In this document: piece by piece, positions 5,780 to 6,569 of the stretch | Numbering within the stretch: position 1 is the stretch's first letter | Layout of the letters: each line of letters opens with the position of its first letter | The notes under the pieces: generated by a model | Databases searched by the model: none | Told to the model about the DNA's origin: nothing | The model's input: only the letters and a program-made list of their open reading frames with translations | Assembly (NCBI GenBank): GCA_017989485.1 | Contig: JAGNPU010000105.1 | Coordinates: 1-6,569, forward strand | Length of the DNA stretch: 6,569 nt | Direction of reading: 5' to 3' | DNA from: Neisseriaceae bacterium | Lineage (GTDB): Bacteria; Pseudomonadota; Gammaproteobacteria; Burkholderiales; Neisseriaceae | Program-made: the position numbers and the translations under genes

Positions 5780-6569
5780 ATGCGACGCCTTATGACGGTT
5801 CCCGTGGGGACCCATCAAAACCTCAACATTGTTACCCTTGCCTTAATCGAGGCCATTCGCCCACGATACCGCGTCAGCTACGCCAAGCCGATTGCGGACA
5901 AGCAGTCCGAACTGGCCGCCGAGTATGCGCTGACGCATGGCGCCATCGACCCCCACCCTAGCCTGACCTCAGAAGAGGCCATGGCCTTGGTGTGCGCCCA
6001 GGCACAAGACGAGCTATTGGAAACCATTTACGGCCACGTCAGCGGGGGCGACGCCGACATTTTGGTCTTAGAAGGCATTAGCCAACCACAGTTAATGCCG
6101 CAAAGCATGGCCATTGCCAACACCCTACACGCCGGCTGCGTGCTCGCCGTCGACGTCAAAACCCGTAGCGCCAGCGACGTGGCCACCGCCTTAAATTTGG
6201 CCCTGGCCGAATACACCCATCAACCGGCCAAAGCCGTGGCCTTCGTGCTGAGCAATGTGGCCCATGAAGCCCAAGCCTTTGAAGCTGAGGTTCAGGCCTT
6301 ATTGGCCAAGCCACTGCCCTGCCTGGCCACCTATCAGTCACACACCAACCAGCTGGCTGAAGCGGTGCCCCAGTTGGCCAAATCATTAAACGCCGACGTT
6401 TTGGCACAGCTGTTGGCCCAACGTGGCGCCACCAAGCTGTCGCCACCGGCCTTTCGCCATCACTTAATGACCCTGGCCCAAAAAGCAGGCAAGCGCGTGG
6501 TCTTGCCAGAAGGCGACGAGCCCAGAACCATCCAAGCCGCCGTGATTTGCCATGAGAAGAACATTGCCC
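5780..6569 (+). CDS. pta: Phosphate acetyltransferase (3' end outside window), apparently lacking the DRTGG domain
   Basis: Pta interconverts acetyl-CoA and acetyl phosphate in the Pta-AckA acetate pathway in the cytoplasm. The visible part is 263 codons. The ATG at 5780 has AGGAG (5770-5774) five bases upstream, with Met5 as a weaker alternative. The N-terminal domain (about 1-215) is the dethiobiotin-synthetase-like P-loop fold of long Pta proteins. It has [12 protein letters not shown] at about 9-20 in the nucleotide-loop position, YAKPIAD at about 34-40, and DADILVLEG near 92-100. From residue 225 the sequence [15 protein letters not shown] and LPEGDEPRT (242-250) is the start of the catalytic PTA/PTB domain. 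In E. coli Pta (about 714 residues) that point is near residue 390, with a DRTGG domain before it. The roughly 165 missing residues match the loss of that domain. The frame is clean, so this looks like architecture, not decay. No ackA is visible, though it may follow beyond the edge. Confidence 0.9.
   Translation, partial: MRRLMTVPVGTHQNLNIVTLALIEAIRPRYRVSYAKPIADKQSELAAEYALTHGAIDPHPSLTSEEAMALVCAQAQDELLETIYGHVSGGDADILVLEGISQPQLMPQSMAIANTLHAGCVLAVDVKTRSASDVATALNLALAEYTHQPAKAVAFVLSNVAHEAQAFEAEVQALLAKPLPCLATYQSHTNQLAEAVPQLAKSLNADVLAQLLAQRGATKLSPPAFRHHLMTLAQKAGKRVVLPEGDEPRTIQAAVICHEKNIA

Noticed and set aside
5755..5961. 68-codon plus-strand frame overlapping the start of pta
   Set aside because: It starts with a TTG that has no ribosome binding site and is out of frame with pta, whose ATG at 5780 has AGGAG and a recognisable product.
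1..6569. Neisseria-type DNA uptake sequences
   Set aside because: Reading both strands for GCCGTCTGAA and the common variants ending in CTGAA found no match, so no such feature is reported. A scripted search could still find a diverged dialect.
1..6569. Mobile elements, CRISPR arrays, toxin-antitoxin or defence genes
   Set aside because: All coding space is taken by housekeeping-type genes. There are no spaced direct repeats, no transposase motifs, and no composition shift. The HerA-type ATPase belongs to the YjgR family, and no nuclease partner is adjacent, so a defence role is not supported.

Overview
This window looks like ordinary chromosome from a betaproteobacterium, most likely of the order Neisseriales. 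The heptose epimerase, the stand-alone heptose kinase and the Pta architecture all resemble Neisseria-type proteins. This assignment rests on recalled family resemblance, not on a search. I saw no copy of the Neisseria DNA uptake word, which argues mildly against Neisseria itself. Base composition and codon use (GCC-rich, moderate GC) are even across the window. There are no transposases, integrases, tRNAs, rRNAs or CRISPR repeats.

Layout. Positions 1-3934 hold five tightly packed minus-strand genes, read right to left: lapA, lapB, pyrF, hldA, hldD (cut by the left edge). Gaps are 4, 4, 11 and 45 bases, so this is almost certainly one operon. LapA and LapB are inner-membrane lipopolysaccharide assembly and regulation proteins. 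HldA and HldD are two steps of ADP-heptose synthesis for the LPS inner core. PyrF makes UMP, the source of the UDP sugars and CMP-Kdo that LPS synthesis consumes. The operon therefore pairs an LPS regulator with LPS precursor enzymes. HldA lacks the fused adenylyltransferase, so hldB (gmhB) and hldC must lie elsewhere.

Positions 3935-4195 form a divergent intergenic region. It contains a nested palindrome, an AT-rich promoter zone and a hairpin in the leader of the plus-strand gene.

Positions 4196-6569 hold two plus-strand genes. The first is a YjgR/DUF853 HerA-type ATPase of unknown role. After 60 bases comes pta (phosphate acetyltransferase), cut by the right edge. This Pta appears to go directly from its N-terminal P-loop-like domain to its catalytic domain, without the DRTGG domain of the E. 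coli enzyme.

I found no convincing previously undescribed system. The more interesting points are the short hairpins next to start codons, an alternative YjgR start whose ribosome binding site lies in a hairpin loop, and the compact Pta.
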